NCBI GenBank assembly: GCA_016710935.1
Contig: JADJTY010000014.1
Location: 1 to 64,000, forward strand
Reading direction: 5' to 3'
Length of the DNA: 64,000 bases
Source: Chitinophagaceae bacterium
Lineage (GTDB): Bacteria > Bacteroidota > Bacteroidia > Chitinophagales > Chitinophagaceae
Under the pieces are notes generated by a model, which was given only the letters and a program-made list of their open reading frames with translations, did no database searches and had not been told where the DNA came from. Below are positions 47,029 through 55,287 of this stretch, in pieces. Position numbers and translations under genes: made by a program. Positions within the stretch are counted from its first letter, which is position 1; each line of letters begins with the position of its first letter.

Positions 47029-48978
47029 CTACTTTTTTTTTGTTCCACCGGCCGGTTTTGTTGGCGGCTTGGGGGCACCTGAACCCGGCCTGGCAGGTGT
47101 TGCATTGATCACTTTACCATCTTTATCCAGCATGGTTACTTTACCATTTTCAATAATGGTTGTAACCCCATCTTTTACGGTAGTTATTTTTCCTTCTTTT
47201 GTTATTACGGTAGATGATCCGTCTTTACCTGTAATATTAAGTGAGCCATCCGGGTTGATTACTACTTTATCTGCTGTATTTGCCGGTTTTGTATCTGGTT
47301 TAAGTGTTAAGGGAGCGATCATTTCCCTGTTACCCTTCAGTTCCGAGTCGTTCGGATCTATTAATAAACCTTTATCAGCATAACTTAAAGCCATTTCTTT
47401 ATTCTTTAAAACATTAACGCTGTAGGCAAACAGGTATTTATAGCTACCCAGTAACTGCGGGATGATCTTTGATTTATCTGGATAAGCTTCTCCAACTTCT
47501 ATTGCTTTTATAAAATAATTATTGGCCAGGCCGTATTTCATAACCGTATCTATGCCCCACAATGATTTACCCACCATGTAATGACCAAAGATATCCTCGG
47601 GATATTTTTGTGTGTATACTATATACATTTCTGCCGATGGTGCAAATTGACCAATACGATAATAACTATTGGCCGCATTGTATAAATCTGTTTTTGTCGG
47701 GGCCTTTTTTACATTCAGTATTTTTTTATACCACTCTCCTGCTTCTGCATATTGCTTATTTTTTTCGAAAGAAGTTGCAACTTCTTTTAACATGGCAACT
47801 TTACCAATTTCTGTACTATCCTGATCAACTGCCTGTTGCATAAAGCTTCCGGCCAAAGCCTCATTACCAGGGAATTTAAGCAAAACAGATGCATAGGTGA
47901 AATAATCCCTGGGGCCCAGCTTCGCTTGCTTTTGTTTTTGAAAATACTTATCAAAGGCAATTTTTGAATTTCCATAAGCTGTCATTGCGCCTGTTGAATC
48001 TCCGGCCTTTTCACGTGTATCGGCAATTTTAAAATTGGCATAAGCAAGTAATCCAAACAGGTTTGGATATGGATTTGGAGTTGCAGCGATGCAATTTTCA
48101 GCAGAAGCAACAGTTTCTGCAAATAAGCCCTGTGCAAATTTCATTTGTGCGGTCAGGAAACAGGCATTAGGTTCATCTGATCCCTTTGCCGCTAAATACT
48201 TATCCAGGTAAGCTGCCGATTTTACCACATCAGTCTCATAATAATACTGGTGTAGATAAAAATATACCCTTGAATAATTTGGATCTAACGCGATCGCATC
48301 ATTATAATATTGTAAATAAATAGCCTCCTGGCTTCGGCCCTGAGATTGGTAAATCCTTCCTATACGGAATTTGGCCCTGGCATATTTAGGATCTATGGCC
48401 AGTGCAGCTTCGTAAGATCTTTGTGCAGAACCACCATCCATCAGCTTGCGGTAAGCATCTCCCAGGTCGGTCATTATCCGGGCATCCTTAAACCCTTTCT
48501 GACTGGTAGCTAACAGTAGTTTTTCAACTGCATACGCTGCATCTCCTGATTTAGAATCAAAATCTCCATTGGCGAAACCAACTGCATCCAGAACCATGAT
48601 ATTTTTTCCCCCGCTCAGGCTTAAAGCACTTTCAAAACGGCTGCGTGCCTGTTGGGTTCTACCTTCCAGCAATTCAATATGCCCCATACCTGCATTCAAT
48701 AATGCACTATTGGCATTGGCGGCCAAGCCTTTCTGGTATACTGCTTTAGCACCTTCAATGTCTTTATCCTCATCGGGGGCTATTAATGTTTGTCCAAGCC
48801 AGTAAGCAGCTTCTTCATTAGCCGGGTTGGCTGTAAGCAATTGCTGAAAAGTATTTTTTGCACTAATGAATTTTTCATAATACAAAAACTTTTTACCATC
48901 GTCAATTGTCTGGGCCTTACTGAAATTAGCTGCCAGTAAACCGGTTAACAGGATAAGTGTAAATTTTAAATTCTTCAT
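47029..48978 (-). CDS. Secreted tetratricopeptide repeat protein
   Basis: A signal peptide (MKNLKFTLILLTGLLAANFS) is followed by TPR units across about residues 30-560 (for example AAYWLGQTLIAPDEDKDIEG and YARAKFRIGRIYQSQGRSQE). A C-terminal beta-repeat part carries copies of 'GKITTVKDG' and 'GKVTMLDKDGK', and the end is Pro/Gly/Lys-rich. 649 aa. It likely forms a scaffold in the periplasm for the TonB and PstS-like proteins encoded upstream. It is the last gene of that cluster. Confidence 0.85.
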   Translation of the reverse strand: MKNLKFTLILLTGLLAANFSKAQTIDDGKKFLYYEKFISAKNTFQQLLTANPANEEAAYWLGQTLIAPDEDKDIEGAKAVYQKGLAANANSALLNAGMGHIELLEGRTQQARSRFESALSLSGGKNIMVLDAVGFANGDFDSKSGDAAYAVEKLLLATSQKGFKDARIMTDLGDAYRKLMDGGSAQRSYEAALAIDPKYARAKFRIGRIYQSQGRSQEAIYLQYYNDAIALDPNYSRVYFYLHQYYYETDVVKSAAYLDKYLAAKGSDEPNACFLTAQMKFAQGLFAETVASAENCIAATPNPYPNLFGLLAYANFKIADTREKAGDSTGAMTAYGNSKIAFDKYFQKQKQAKLGPRDYFTYASVLLKFPGNEALAGSFMQQAVDQDSTEIGKVAMLKEVATSFEKNKQYAEAGEWYKKILNVKKAPTKTDLYNAANSYYRIGQFAPSAEMYIVYTQKYPEDIFGHYMVGKSLWGIDTVMKYGLANNYFIKAIEVGEAYPDKSKIIPQLLGSYKYLFAYSVNVLKNKEMALSYADKGLLIDPNDSELKGNREMIAPLTLKPDTKPANTADKVVINPDGSLNITGKDGSSTVITKEGKITTVKDGVTTIIENGKVTMLDKDGKVINATPARPGSGAPKPPTKPAGGTKKK

Positions 48979-49051
48979 TTTCTTCGCTGTTTAAGTCTTT
49001 ACAATAATATCAATTTTTCAAACATTCCTACATTAATTGCTGATAATCTTT

Positions 49052-49996
49052 TTATAATTTCTGATTAATCCTTACCCGCCTTACGCCAAAATCCATCCTG
49101 CTTCCCAAATATGCCCGTCTGAATATCAGTTGTCCCCTCTCCTGGTTTAAGAAATTTACAAAGCCCGTACCAAGACCATTGAAATTTTCTTTGAGTATAT
49201 AATACAAACCACGTACCAAAGGGTACCGCCTCGTTAAAATGCTTGCCTGCATTGGTTTTACGAATGGCTGGTCCTCACAAACCGTACAGGATACGTACGC
49301 AATTTTTACTTTATTTAACATTTTTACCTGCGCACTGTCTTCCGGATTGCCCACCCAGCTTATTCCAACAAAACCTACAGCGTTTTCAGTTTTAGCCACA
49401 TAATCAATAACCTCCTGACTGGTTTTTACTGCCTGTACTACAGAAGTATCAAACTTTTCGCCTTTTAAAATACTGTCTATCACAAACCGTACGGTACTGG
49501 TTGCATTCATGCCATCAAAAACTATCTTTTGTTCCCGGTTTGTTTTTCCGCTCAACTGGTTGCGTAATCTTTCAAGTGTAAACAGTGTATCGTTGCTGTT
49601 ACTGTTAACAATCACCGTAATGGCATCATTTGCAATATTATCCCAATGCGGATAAAACTTGAGTGTATCTAAAAAATAAACATCTTCTTCATCTTTCAAT
49701 CCACGGGTTACAATAACCATACGGTTAGCTGAATCGTTGTACAGATCTTTAAAGCAGTCAGCTTCTGTTTTATACTCAGCAATGATATGCGCTTCAGGAA
49801 AAGATTTTTCAAACACCCTGATCTGTTCTTCCATTACCGGCTTAAACGATTCATCAATACTTACATAAATAGTTCCGCTTGTAAGCGTATCAGTCGGACC
49901 TTTCTTCACGCTGCTGTTACATCCTGTTATAAAAAACAGGATCATAAAACTGCTTATGGCACTTATTATGATCCGGTTTACTTTTTTTCTGCTCAT
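49052..49996 (-). CDS. Substrate-binding lipoprotein (PstS-like)
   Basis: A lipobox (ILFFITGCNSS) is followed by a type-2 periplasmic binding fold: GTIYVSIDESFKPVMEEQIR, DAITVIVNSNSNDTLFTLER and GKTNREQKIVFDGMNATSTV. The class resembles PstS phosphate-binding proteins, but the gene is not next to pstCAB. In Bacteroidota such proteins often sit beside TonB and TPR genes, where they may not be phosphate carriers at all. The 4-bp overlap with the small membrane protein implies coupling. Confidence 0.8.
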   Translation of the reverse strand: MSRKKVNRIIISAISSFMILFFITGCNSSVKKGPTDTLTSGTIYVSIDESFKPVMEEQIRVFEKSFPEAHIIAEYKTEADCFKDLYNDSANRMVIVTRGLKDEEDVYFLDTLKFYPHWDNIANDAITVIVNSNSNDTLFTLERLRNQLSGKTNREQKIVFDGMNATSTVRFVIDSILKGEKFDTSVVQAVKTSQEVIDYVAKTENAVGFVGISWVGNPEDSAQVKMLNKVKIAYVSCTVCEDQPFVKPMQASILTRRYPLVRGLYYILKENFNGLGTGFVNFLNQERGQLIFRRAYLGSRMDFGVRRVRINQKL

Positions 49997-50253
49997 CTGT
50001 CCCTGAAATATTTTTGCTTATACCCCCTGTAAATTCTGAACAATCCGTATATGATACAAACAGCTCCAAAAATTTTGAATGTATTATCCCCGTATTTTTC
50101 AGCAAGATCAGTATTGAATCTTTTTATAAAGATCATGAATACGCCCATTGCCATCCACAACAAACCCATACCGTAGTCCATAATGCTTCGCATGCGGATG
50201 TAGCCTTTATCACGTTCATTCATTTCTTCTTTTTCAAATTCTTCCAGTGCCAT
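49993..50253 (-). CDS. Small two-helix membrane protein
   Basis: An 86-aa protein with two membrane segments (MDYGMGLLWMAMGVFMIFIK and FKIFGAVCIIYGLFRIYRGY) and a charged start and end. It overlaps the PstS-like gene by 4 bp and follows the TonB gene by 105 bp. A conserved but unstudied member of the TonB-PstS-TPR cluster. Confidence 0.7.
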   Translation of the reverse strand: MALEEFEKEEMNERDKGYIRMRSIMDYGMGLLWMAMGVFMIFIKRFNTDLAEKYGDNTFKIFGAVCIIYGLFRIYRGYKQKYFRDR

Positions 50254-50330
50254 GGTATATTATAATTAAATGCTTTGCCTGTTTTATTTACGGGTGGTGA
50301 AAATACTGAATTAATCAATTATAATGCTAC

Positions 50331-50353
50331 TTGCCTGCCTGCAGGCAGGTAAT
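50331..50353. repeat. Palindromic CTTGCCTGCCTGCAGGCAGG repeat
   Basis: A near-perfect palindrome in the space after the TonB gene. A variant lies inside the rluB-like gene at 57418-57444 (CTGCCTACCGGACAGGCAGG). Part of the dispersed repeats of this genome. Confidence 0.55.
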
Positions 50354-50358
50354 TATGA

Positions 50359-51195
50359 TCAATCTGTGGTTGCAAACTTTACCGGAATAACATAATATAC
50401 CGATACATGCTCGCCATTGGTTTTACCGGGTATCCAATTGGGCATTTTCTTTAATACCCTTACCACTTCATTGTTATAAGCCTGCCCGCCATCCTGTACG
50501 GTTTCAAAACTTTTTAATTTCCCCGTGTAATCAACAACAAATTTCATCCGTACACTTACACTTTGGCCACCTTCCAGTTCACCAGGTGACTCCAGGTGTT
50601 TTTGAAGAAATTTCCTTAATGCATCCATACCGCCTGGATAAGCTGGTAATACATCAACTGCATCTCCGTCCATGGGAGCAGTTTTATCAATGGCCGGAAT
50701 GGCTTTTACTGTACCGCCACCACTTGTTTCTGCTTTTACTGTTTCAACAACAGGTGTGCCCGGATTTGTAGCAATAAAAGTTTCTGTGCTGATAACATCC
50801 GTTGGTTGCAATGTTGGTATGGTATCGGCTTTTACATGACTGGCCACAACCTGCACATTATTTGTATACCGTTTTTGAGTAACCTGTGTTGGTTTAACCG
50901 CTGGTTTCTTCTCAGCTTTTGCAACCGCTGTTTTTTTCTCAGGTTCTTTAGGTTTAGGGTTGGCTTTTGTTAATTCCACTTCTGTAAACACGTATGGTTT
51001 AACTAGTACACCTGTATCTTTCTTAGGTATAAAAGTAAAAGCTGAAAAACAAATGGCAGTGATGAACATAAAGCCCAGTGCCGTTTTTAAACGGTTGGGG
51101 TAAAATTTACGCAGATCGTAGGCCCCATATAATTTGTTGCGTTTTTCGAAAATGATATCAAGGATATCTGTTTTCAGAATAAGATGCTTTTCCAT
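50359..51195 (-). CDS. Energy transducer TonB (second)
   Basis: The start is MEKHLILKTDILDIIFEKRN at 51195; an earlier start is unlikely. A KLYGAYDLRKFYPNRL motif precedes the membrane helix (LGFMFITAICFSAFTFIP), then a Lys/Pro-rich linker and a TonB C-terminal domain (LPAYPGGMDALRKFLQKHLE; KLKSFETVQDGGQAYNNEVV; IPGKTNGEHVSVYYVIPVKF). It resembles the TonB at 27.8-28.7 kb but is clearly divergent, so it is a second system. The ExbB/ExbD partners are not next to it. Confidence 0.9.
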   Translation of the reverse strand: MEKHLILKTDILDIIFEKRNKLYGAYDLRKFYPNRLKTALGFMFITAICFSAFTFIPKKDTGVLVKPYVFTEVELTKANPKPKEPEKKTAVAKAEKKPAVKPTQVTQKRYTNNVQVVASHVKADTIPTLQPTDVISTETFIATNPGTPVVETVKAETSGGGTVKAIPAIDKTAPMDGDAVDVLPAYPGGMDALRKFLQKHLESPGELEGGQSVSVRMKFVVDYTGKLKSFETVQDGGQAYNNEVVRVLKKMPNWIPGKTNGEHVSVYYVIPVKFATTD

Positions 51196-51278
51196 GTTGG
51201 TTGGTTTTGAAGTGAAAAATAAAATCAAAACCGGCGCCGTGTTCAGCTATATGATGAGATAGTTTGCAAATTCCATAA

Positions 51279-51470
51279 ATCAATGGGCAATAAGCAATAA
51301 GCAATTGGCAAGTGGTGGCTAAAACTTGAATAAATTTCCTAATTGCTTATTGCCTATTGCTTATTGCCTATTACCCATTGCTTATTGCCTTTTGCTTATT
51401 GCCTATTGCCCATTGCTTATTGCCTATTGCCTATTGCCAATTGCTTATTGCTCATTGCCAATTATCTTTG
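51279..51470. repeat. TTGCTTATTGCC low-complexity repeat array
   Basis: Multiple copies of TTGCTTATTGCC, with TTGCCTATTGCC and similar variants, run from 51340 to 51460, and an inverted copy GCAATAAGCAATTGGC is at 51286-51312. The two arms could pair as a long hairpin. Similar words appear near 46460 and inside the rluB-like gene. The array also supplies a TTG -33 box for the phosphatase gene. Confidence 0.7.
51441..51470 (+). promoter_or_regulatory. Promoter of the phosphatase gene (TTG-N19-TATCTTTG)
   Basis: TTG at 51441-51443 lies 19 bp before TATCTTTG (51463-51470), a full match to the Bacteroidota pattern. The box ends four bases before the ATG at 51475, so the mRNA is probably leaderless. 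The TTG lies in the repeat array. Confidence 0.65.
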
Positions 51471-51474
51471 CCTC

Positions 51475-51936
51475 ATGAAAATTTTAATGGTATGCCTGGG
51501 TAATATTTGCCGAAGCCCGCTGGCCGAAGGGATTTTACAGGAAAAAGCATTAAAAGCGGGATTGAACTGGCAGGTGGATAGTGCCGGAACCAACGGATAC
51601 CATACCGGCGAACCACCGCATCATTTAAGCATAAAAGTAGCTGCTGCAAATGGTATTGATATCTGCAAACAGAGAAGCAGAAGGTTTATTGCAACTGATA
51701 TGGAAGACTATGATCTGATCTATGCTATGGCTGCTGATGTACAGCAGGATATGCGGCAGATCGCAAAAGATAATTTTGATCCAAAAAAGGTAAGTTTGTT
51801 TCTGGAAGAGTCGTTTCCCGGAGAAGAAAGGGATGTACCCGATCCCTGGAGCGGACCGGAAATTCATTACCACGAAGTATTTGAAATAATTGACAGAAAT
51901 TGCGATGCAATTATAAAAAAGTATACAACACCATAA
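51475..51936 (+). CDS. Low-molecular-weight protein-tyrosine phosphatase
   Basis: The catalytic P-loop CLGNICRSP (Cys-x5-Arg) is near residue 8 and the end DVPDPWSG carries the general acid Asp. 153 aa. A longer reading frame from 51343 exists, but its first 44 residues are only repeat translated (LIAYCLLPIT...), so MKILMVCLGN is the start. It would take phosphate off Tyr or arsenate-like substrates; phosphatase is favoured over arsenate reductase by the DPW.. motif. Divergent from the TonB gene. Confidence 0.9.
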   Translation: MKILMVCLGNICRSPLAEGILQEKALKAGLNWQVDSAGTNGYHTGEPPHHLSIKVAAANGIDICKQRSRRFIATDMEDYDLIYAMAADVQQDMRQIAKDNFDPKKVSLFLEESFPGEERDVPDPWSGPEIHYHEVFEIIDRNCDAIIKKYTTP

Positions 51937-51952
51937 CTCACGTTTCACGTTT

Positions 51953-53323
51953 ATGAGCACTAAACCATCCATACCGCAGGGCACCAGGGATTTTTCGGCA
52001 GAAGTTGTACGAAAGCGGAACTATATTTTTTCTGTTATCCGCAATGTTTTTGAGCTGTACAGTTTTCAGCCGCTTGAAACTCCGGCGATGGAGAACCTGG
52101 AAACATTGATGGGCAAATATGGCGAGGAAGGTGATAAACTGATCTTTAAAATATTAAACAACGGCATTAACAACGAAAAGAATATTGAAAAATCGAAAGC
52201 CGGTTTTGAAAAATTACTGGAAGGCAAAAGCAGCAGCGATATTAGTGAGCGGGCTTTAAAATATGATCTTACTATTCCCTTTGCCCGTTACGTGGCCATG
52301 AATCATACCAAACTAACTTTCCCTTTTCGCCGATACCAGATACAACCGGTGTGGCGTGCCGACAGGCCCCAAAAAGGCCGCTACCGTGAGTTTACACAAT
52401 GCGATGCAGATGTGGTAGGTAGCCTTGCTTTGCTGAACGAAGTTGAACTGGCCAATATTTACCACGAGGTTTTTATTAAACTGGGATTAAGAAATTATGA
52501 ATTAAAAATTAACAGCCGTAAGATATTGGTGGCACTTGCTCAGTTATGCGGTGGCGCCAATAAGTTGATAGACATCACCATTGCTATTGATAAATTAGAT
52601 AAGATCGGTCTGGAAAAAGTAAAGGAAGAATTACAGGAACGAGGTTTACAAGATGAACAGATAAAAATCATTGAAAGTTACCTGAACATTACCGGCAGCA
52701 ATGAAGAAAAACTTACACAAATAAGATCATTGATTGGCTCAGGCGAAGTTGGCAAACAGGGCATTGAAGAAGTTGAATTTGTTTTTCAGCAAACCAAAAA
52801 CACAAACCTCAGTGTTGATTTTACTTTGGCAAGAGGACTTAACTATTACACCGGAATTATTTTTGAAGCCAAAGCACCTGCCGAAGTAAAAATGGGCAGT
52901 ATTGGTGGTGGTGGCCGTTACGACGATCTTACGGGTTTGTTTGGCGTACCCAATATACCGGGTGTGGGTATTAGTTTTGGAGTAGACAGGATCTATGATG
53001 TGCTCGAAGAATTGAATTTATTTCCGCAGGATGTGCAGGTAAGCACCAGGGCCCTGTTCTTTAATATGGGCGAAGCTGAAAGCCGCTTTTCCTTTGGCAT
53101 TATGCAACAATTAAGAAGTAACGACATTGCCTGTGAACTGTATCACGAAGCAACAAAGATCAACAAACAATTTACCTACGCCGAAAAGAAAAATATTCCT
53201 TTTGTGATCATTATCGGTAGCAAAGAAATGGAAGAGAAAAATTGTGCGGTTAAAAATTTGGCAACAGGGAAACAGGAAACAGTGGCGTTGGAAAGTCTGG
53301 TTGATTTTCTTAAAAACTGTTAG
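51953..53323 (+). CDS. hisS: Histidine--tRNA ligase
   Basis: Class II motif 2 region with RRYQIQPVWRADRPQKGRYR, and the HisRS motifs ARGLNYYTG and GGGGRYDDLTG. 456 aa. The C-terminal anticodon-binding domain ends VALESLVDFLKNC. It starts 16 bp after the phosphatase stop, so the two may be cotranscribed. Its stop overlaps the DUF5615 gene stop on the other strand. Confidence 0.96.
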   Translation: MSTKPSIPQGTRDFSAEVVRKRNYIFSVIRNVFELYSFQPLETPAMENLETLMGKYGEEGDKLIFKILNNGINNEKNIEKSKAGFEKLLEGKSSSDISERALKYDLTIPFARYVAMNHTKLTFPFRRYQIQPVWRADRPQKGRYREFTQCDADVVGSLALLNEVELANIYHEVFIKLGLRNYELKINSRKILVALAQLCGGANKLIDITIAIDKLDKIGLEKVKEELQERGLQDEQIKIIESYLNITGSNEEKLTQIRSLIGSGEVGKQGIEEVEFVFQQTKNTNLSVDFTLARGLNYYTGIIFEAKAPAEVKMGSIGGGGRYDDLTGLFGVPNIPGVGISFGVDRIYDVLEELNLFPQDVQVSTRALFFNMGEAESRFSFGIMQQLRSNDIACELYHEATKINKQFTYAEKKNIPFVIIIGSKEMEEKNCAVKNLATGKQETVALESLVDFLKNC

Positions 53324-53661
53324 TCAATTTCAAGACATCCGTATGCATCGGGTTCAATATCTTCCACAAACTTATCAATAATGGGTTTCTTGACTTTCAT
53401 AATTTCTTCCAGTTCGCTCGTTGAAAGATTTCCTGTTCTTAACCATATTATTTTGGGAGGGAAACTGTTTAGAACCGAAAGAGTAAAATAATCCTCGTCA
53501 AAGGTCACAATGGCAAAACCATTTTCTTTTGCAAACTGAAAAATAACTTTATCGTCAATAGAATTGAGTTGAAAATCTGATATGTGCTTAATTCCTGGGA
53601 AAAAATCCTGTAACCTGATAACGAGTTTGTAAGAGATATTCTCATCAAGCAGCAGTTTCAT
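53320..53661 (-). CDS. DUF5615 PIN-like protein (toxin candidate)
   Basis: The start MKLLLDENISYKLVIRLQDF and DEDYFTLSVL carry the acidic residues of a PIN-like nuclease fold. 113 aa. It pairs with the DUF433 gene, which it overlaps by one base. DUF5615/DUF433 pairs are thought to act as toxin-antitoxin modules. The active acids appear kept. Confidence 0.8.
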   Translation of the reverse strand: MKLLLDENISYKLVIRLQDFFPGIKHISDFQLNSIDDKVIFQFAKENGFAIVTFDEDYFTLSVLNSFPPKIIWLRTGNLSTSELEEIMKVKKPIIDKFVEDIEPDAYGCLEID

Positions 53662-53882
53662 TATACAGCAATTTTTAATTTGCGTTCTTTATCTGCAGCA
53701 AAAGATAAGCAGGCGAGTATTTGCTCTTTATTCAGTTGAGGAAAATCACTTATTATTTCTTCAAAACTCATACCAGATGCCAGCCAGCTTAAAACATCAT
53801 ATACACTAATGCGGGTGCCATTAACGCAAGGTTTACCAAATCGGATGTTTGGGTTTACTGATATGTATTCTGCGTAATTCAT
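53661..53882 (-). CDS. DUF433 protein (antitoxin candidate)
   Basis: A 73-aa protein with the DUF433 sequence ISVNPNIRFGKPCVNGTRIS, then VYDVLSWLASGMSFEEIISD, an HTH-like fold. It would bind the DUF5615 partner or the promoter. The toxin gene follows with a one-base overlap. Confidence 0.8.
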   Translation of the reverse strand: MNYAEYISVNPNIRFGKPCVNGTRISVYDVLSWLASGMSFEEIISDFPQLNKEQILACLSFAADKERKLKIAV

Positions 53883-53902
53883 TTATTAAAAATACTAAAA
53901 AA

Positions 53903-55096
53903 TTATAAGCCTTCATAAATAATTGCTGACCCCTGCCCTACTCCAACACACATGGTAGCCAGGCCGTATTTTGCTTTACGCCTTTTCATTTCATGTAATA
54001 AAGTAGTAGAAATTCTTACACCGCTGCAACCCAACGGATGCCCCAGGGCAATGGCGCCGCCATTTACATTTACTTTCTCCAGGTCAAGTCCCAGATCATG
54101 AATACAGGCAATGGATTGCGAAGCAAAAGCTTCATTGAGTTCAATCAGGTCAAGGTCGGCAACCTGCAAACCGGCTCTTTGCAAAGCCTTGTTGGTAGCG
54201 GGCACCGGGCCAATACCCATAATGGCCGGATCTACGCCTGCAACAGCCATACTTACAATTTTAGCCATGGGCTGTAAGCCGTATTTTGTTACGGCGGCTT
54301 CGCTTGCCAGCAACATGGCGGCAGCGCCATCATTAATACCGCTGCTGTTGCCGGCTGTAACCGTACCGTCTTTTGCAAAAGCAGGTTTTAGTTGCGCCAG
54401 TTTATCCATACTGGAAAGTCTGGGATGCTCATCTTTATCAAAATCAAAAACTTCTTTGCCAATTTGCACCTGTATAGGCGTTATTTCATCGGCAAACTTC
54501 TTTTCGTCAAAAGCCTTTTCATATTTCTGCTGACTGGCAAATGCAAATCCGTCCTGAGCATGCCGGCTGATGTTCCAGCGTTTGGCAACATTCTCGGCAG
54601 TTTCGCCCATGGTGTAAGGATAATATAATTGAGCAAGTTTTTTATTTACAAAACGCCAGCCCAAAGTGGTATCAACAATTTGTTGCTCACGGCCAAAGGG
54701 GGTTGTGCTTTTGGGCATTACGTACGGTGCCCTGCTCATACTTTCAACTCCGCAGGCAATCATCAAATCTCCATCGCCACAGGCAATGGCCCTGGCACAA
54801 TCCATGATGGCCTGCAAGCCGCTGGCACATAAACGGTTTACCGTATTACCTGCAACAGTTTGCGGCAAACCCGCCAGCAAAGCTGCCATACGGGCCACAT
54901 TGCGGTTATCTTCGCCACTTTGGTTGGCTGCGCCGGCAATCACATCTTCAATAGCATGCACATCAATATTGGCATTTCTTTTTACCAATACACTGATCAC
55001 GTGTGCCAATAAATCATCGGGCCTTACGCCGCTTAAAGCACCGCCGAATTTTCCAATAGGCGTTCTTATTGCATCTATTATGTAAACTGTTTGCAT
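53903..55096 (-). CDS. Thiolase (acetyl-CoA acyltransferase, 3-oxoadipyl-CoA thiolase-like)
   Basis: The nucleophile is in NRLCASGLQAI (Cys near 90). The C-terminal motifs are GGAIALGHPLGCSGVR and CVGVGQGSA. The segment PFGREQQIVDTTLGWRFVN resembles PcaF/PaaJ (3-oxoadipyl-CoA thiolase) more than simple acetyl-CoA thiolases. 397 aa. It cleaves a 3-oxoacyl-CoA to acetyl-CoA. No other pathway gene is near, so the substrate is not settled. A TATCTTTG box lies at 55120-55127. Confidence 0.88.
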   Translation of the reverse strand: MQTVYIIDAIRTPIGKFGGALSGVRPDDLLAHVISVLVKRNANIDVHAIEDVIAGAANQSGEDNRNVARMAALLAGLPQTVAGNTVNRLCASGLQAIMDCARAIACGDGDLMIACGVESMSRAPYVMPKSTTPFGREQQIVDTTLGWRFVNKKLAQLYYPYTMGETAENVAKRWNISRHAQDGFAFASQQKYEKAFDEKKFADEITPIQVQIGKEVFDFDKDEHPRLSSMDKLAQLKPAFAKDGTVTAGNSSGINDGAAAMLLASEAAVTKYGLQPMAKIVSMAVAGVDPAIMGIGPVPATNKALQRAGLQVADLDLIELNEAFASQSIACIHDLGLDLEKVNVNGGAIALGHPLGCSGVRISTTLLHEMKRRKAKYGLATMCVGVGQGSAIIYEGL

Positions 55097-55119
55097 TTAA
55101 ATATTTTATGTGCGGGTTA

Positions 55120-55127
55120 CAAAGATA
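55120..55127 (-). promoter_or_regulatory. Promoter -7 box (TATCTTTG) for the thiolase gene
   Basis: TATCTTTG on the minus strand, 23 bases before the ATG at 55096. Confidence 0.5.
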
Positions 55128-55275
55128 TGGTTTAGAAATTTACATCATATTACCACTTAAACTCTTTTGTCCTTTTCCCTGATAATTATTGGTATCTAAT
55201 ATACAAATTTGTCGTCGGGCTCTTATTGTATACACTGCCATTGTATATAAATACCAAAAATAAGGCTTCCGGCAG

Positions 55276-55283
55276 TACCTTTG
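55276..55283 (+). promoter_or_regulatory. Promoter -7 box (TACCTTTG) for rlmN
   Basis: TACCTTTG ends four bases before the ATG at 55288. A TTG lies about 22 bp upstream (55251). Suggests a leaderless mRNA. Confidence 0.5.
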
Positions 55284-55287
55284 CCGC

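Noticed and set aside
51340..51460. CRISPR array
   Set aside because: The units are short, variable and without spacers; this is a low-complexity repeat.
51343..51474. N-terminal extension of the phosphatase
   Set aside because: It is only the TTGCTTATTGCC repeat translated, and the promoter box lies inside it.
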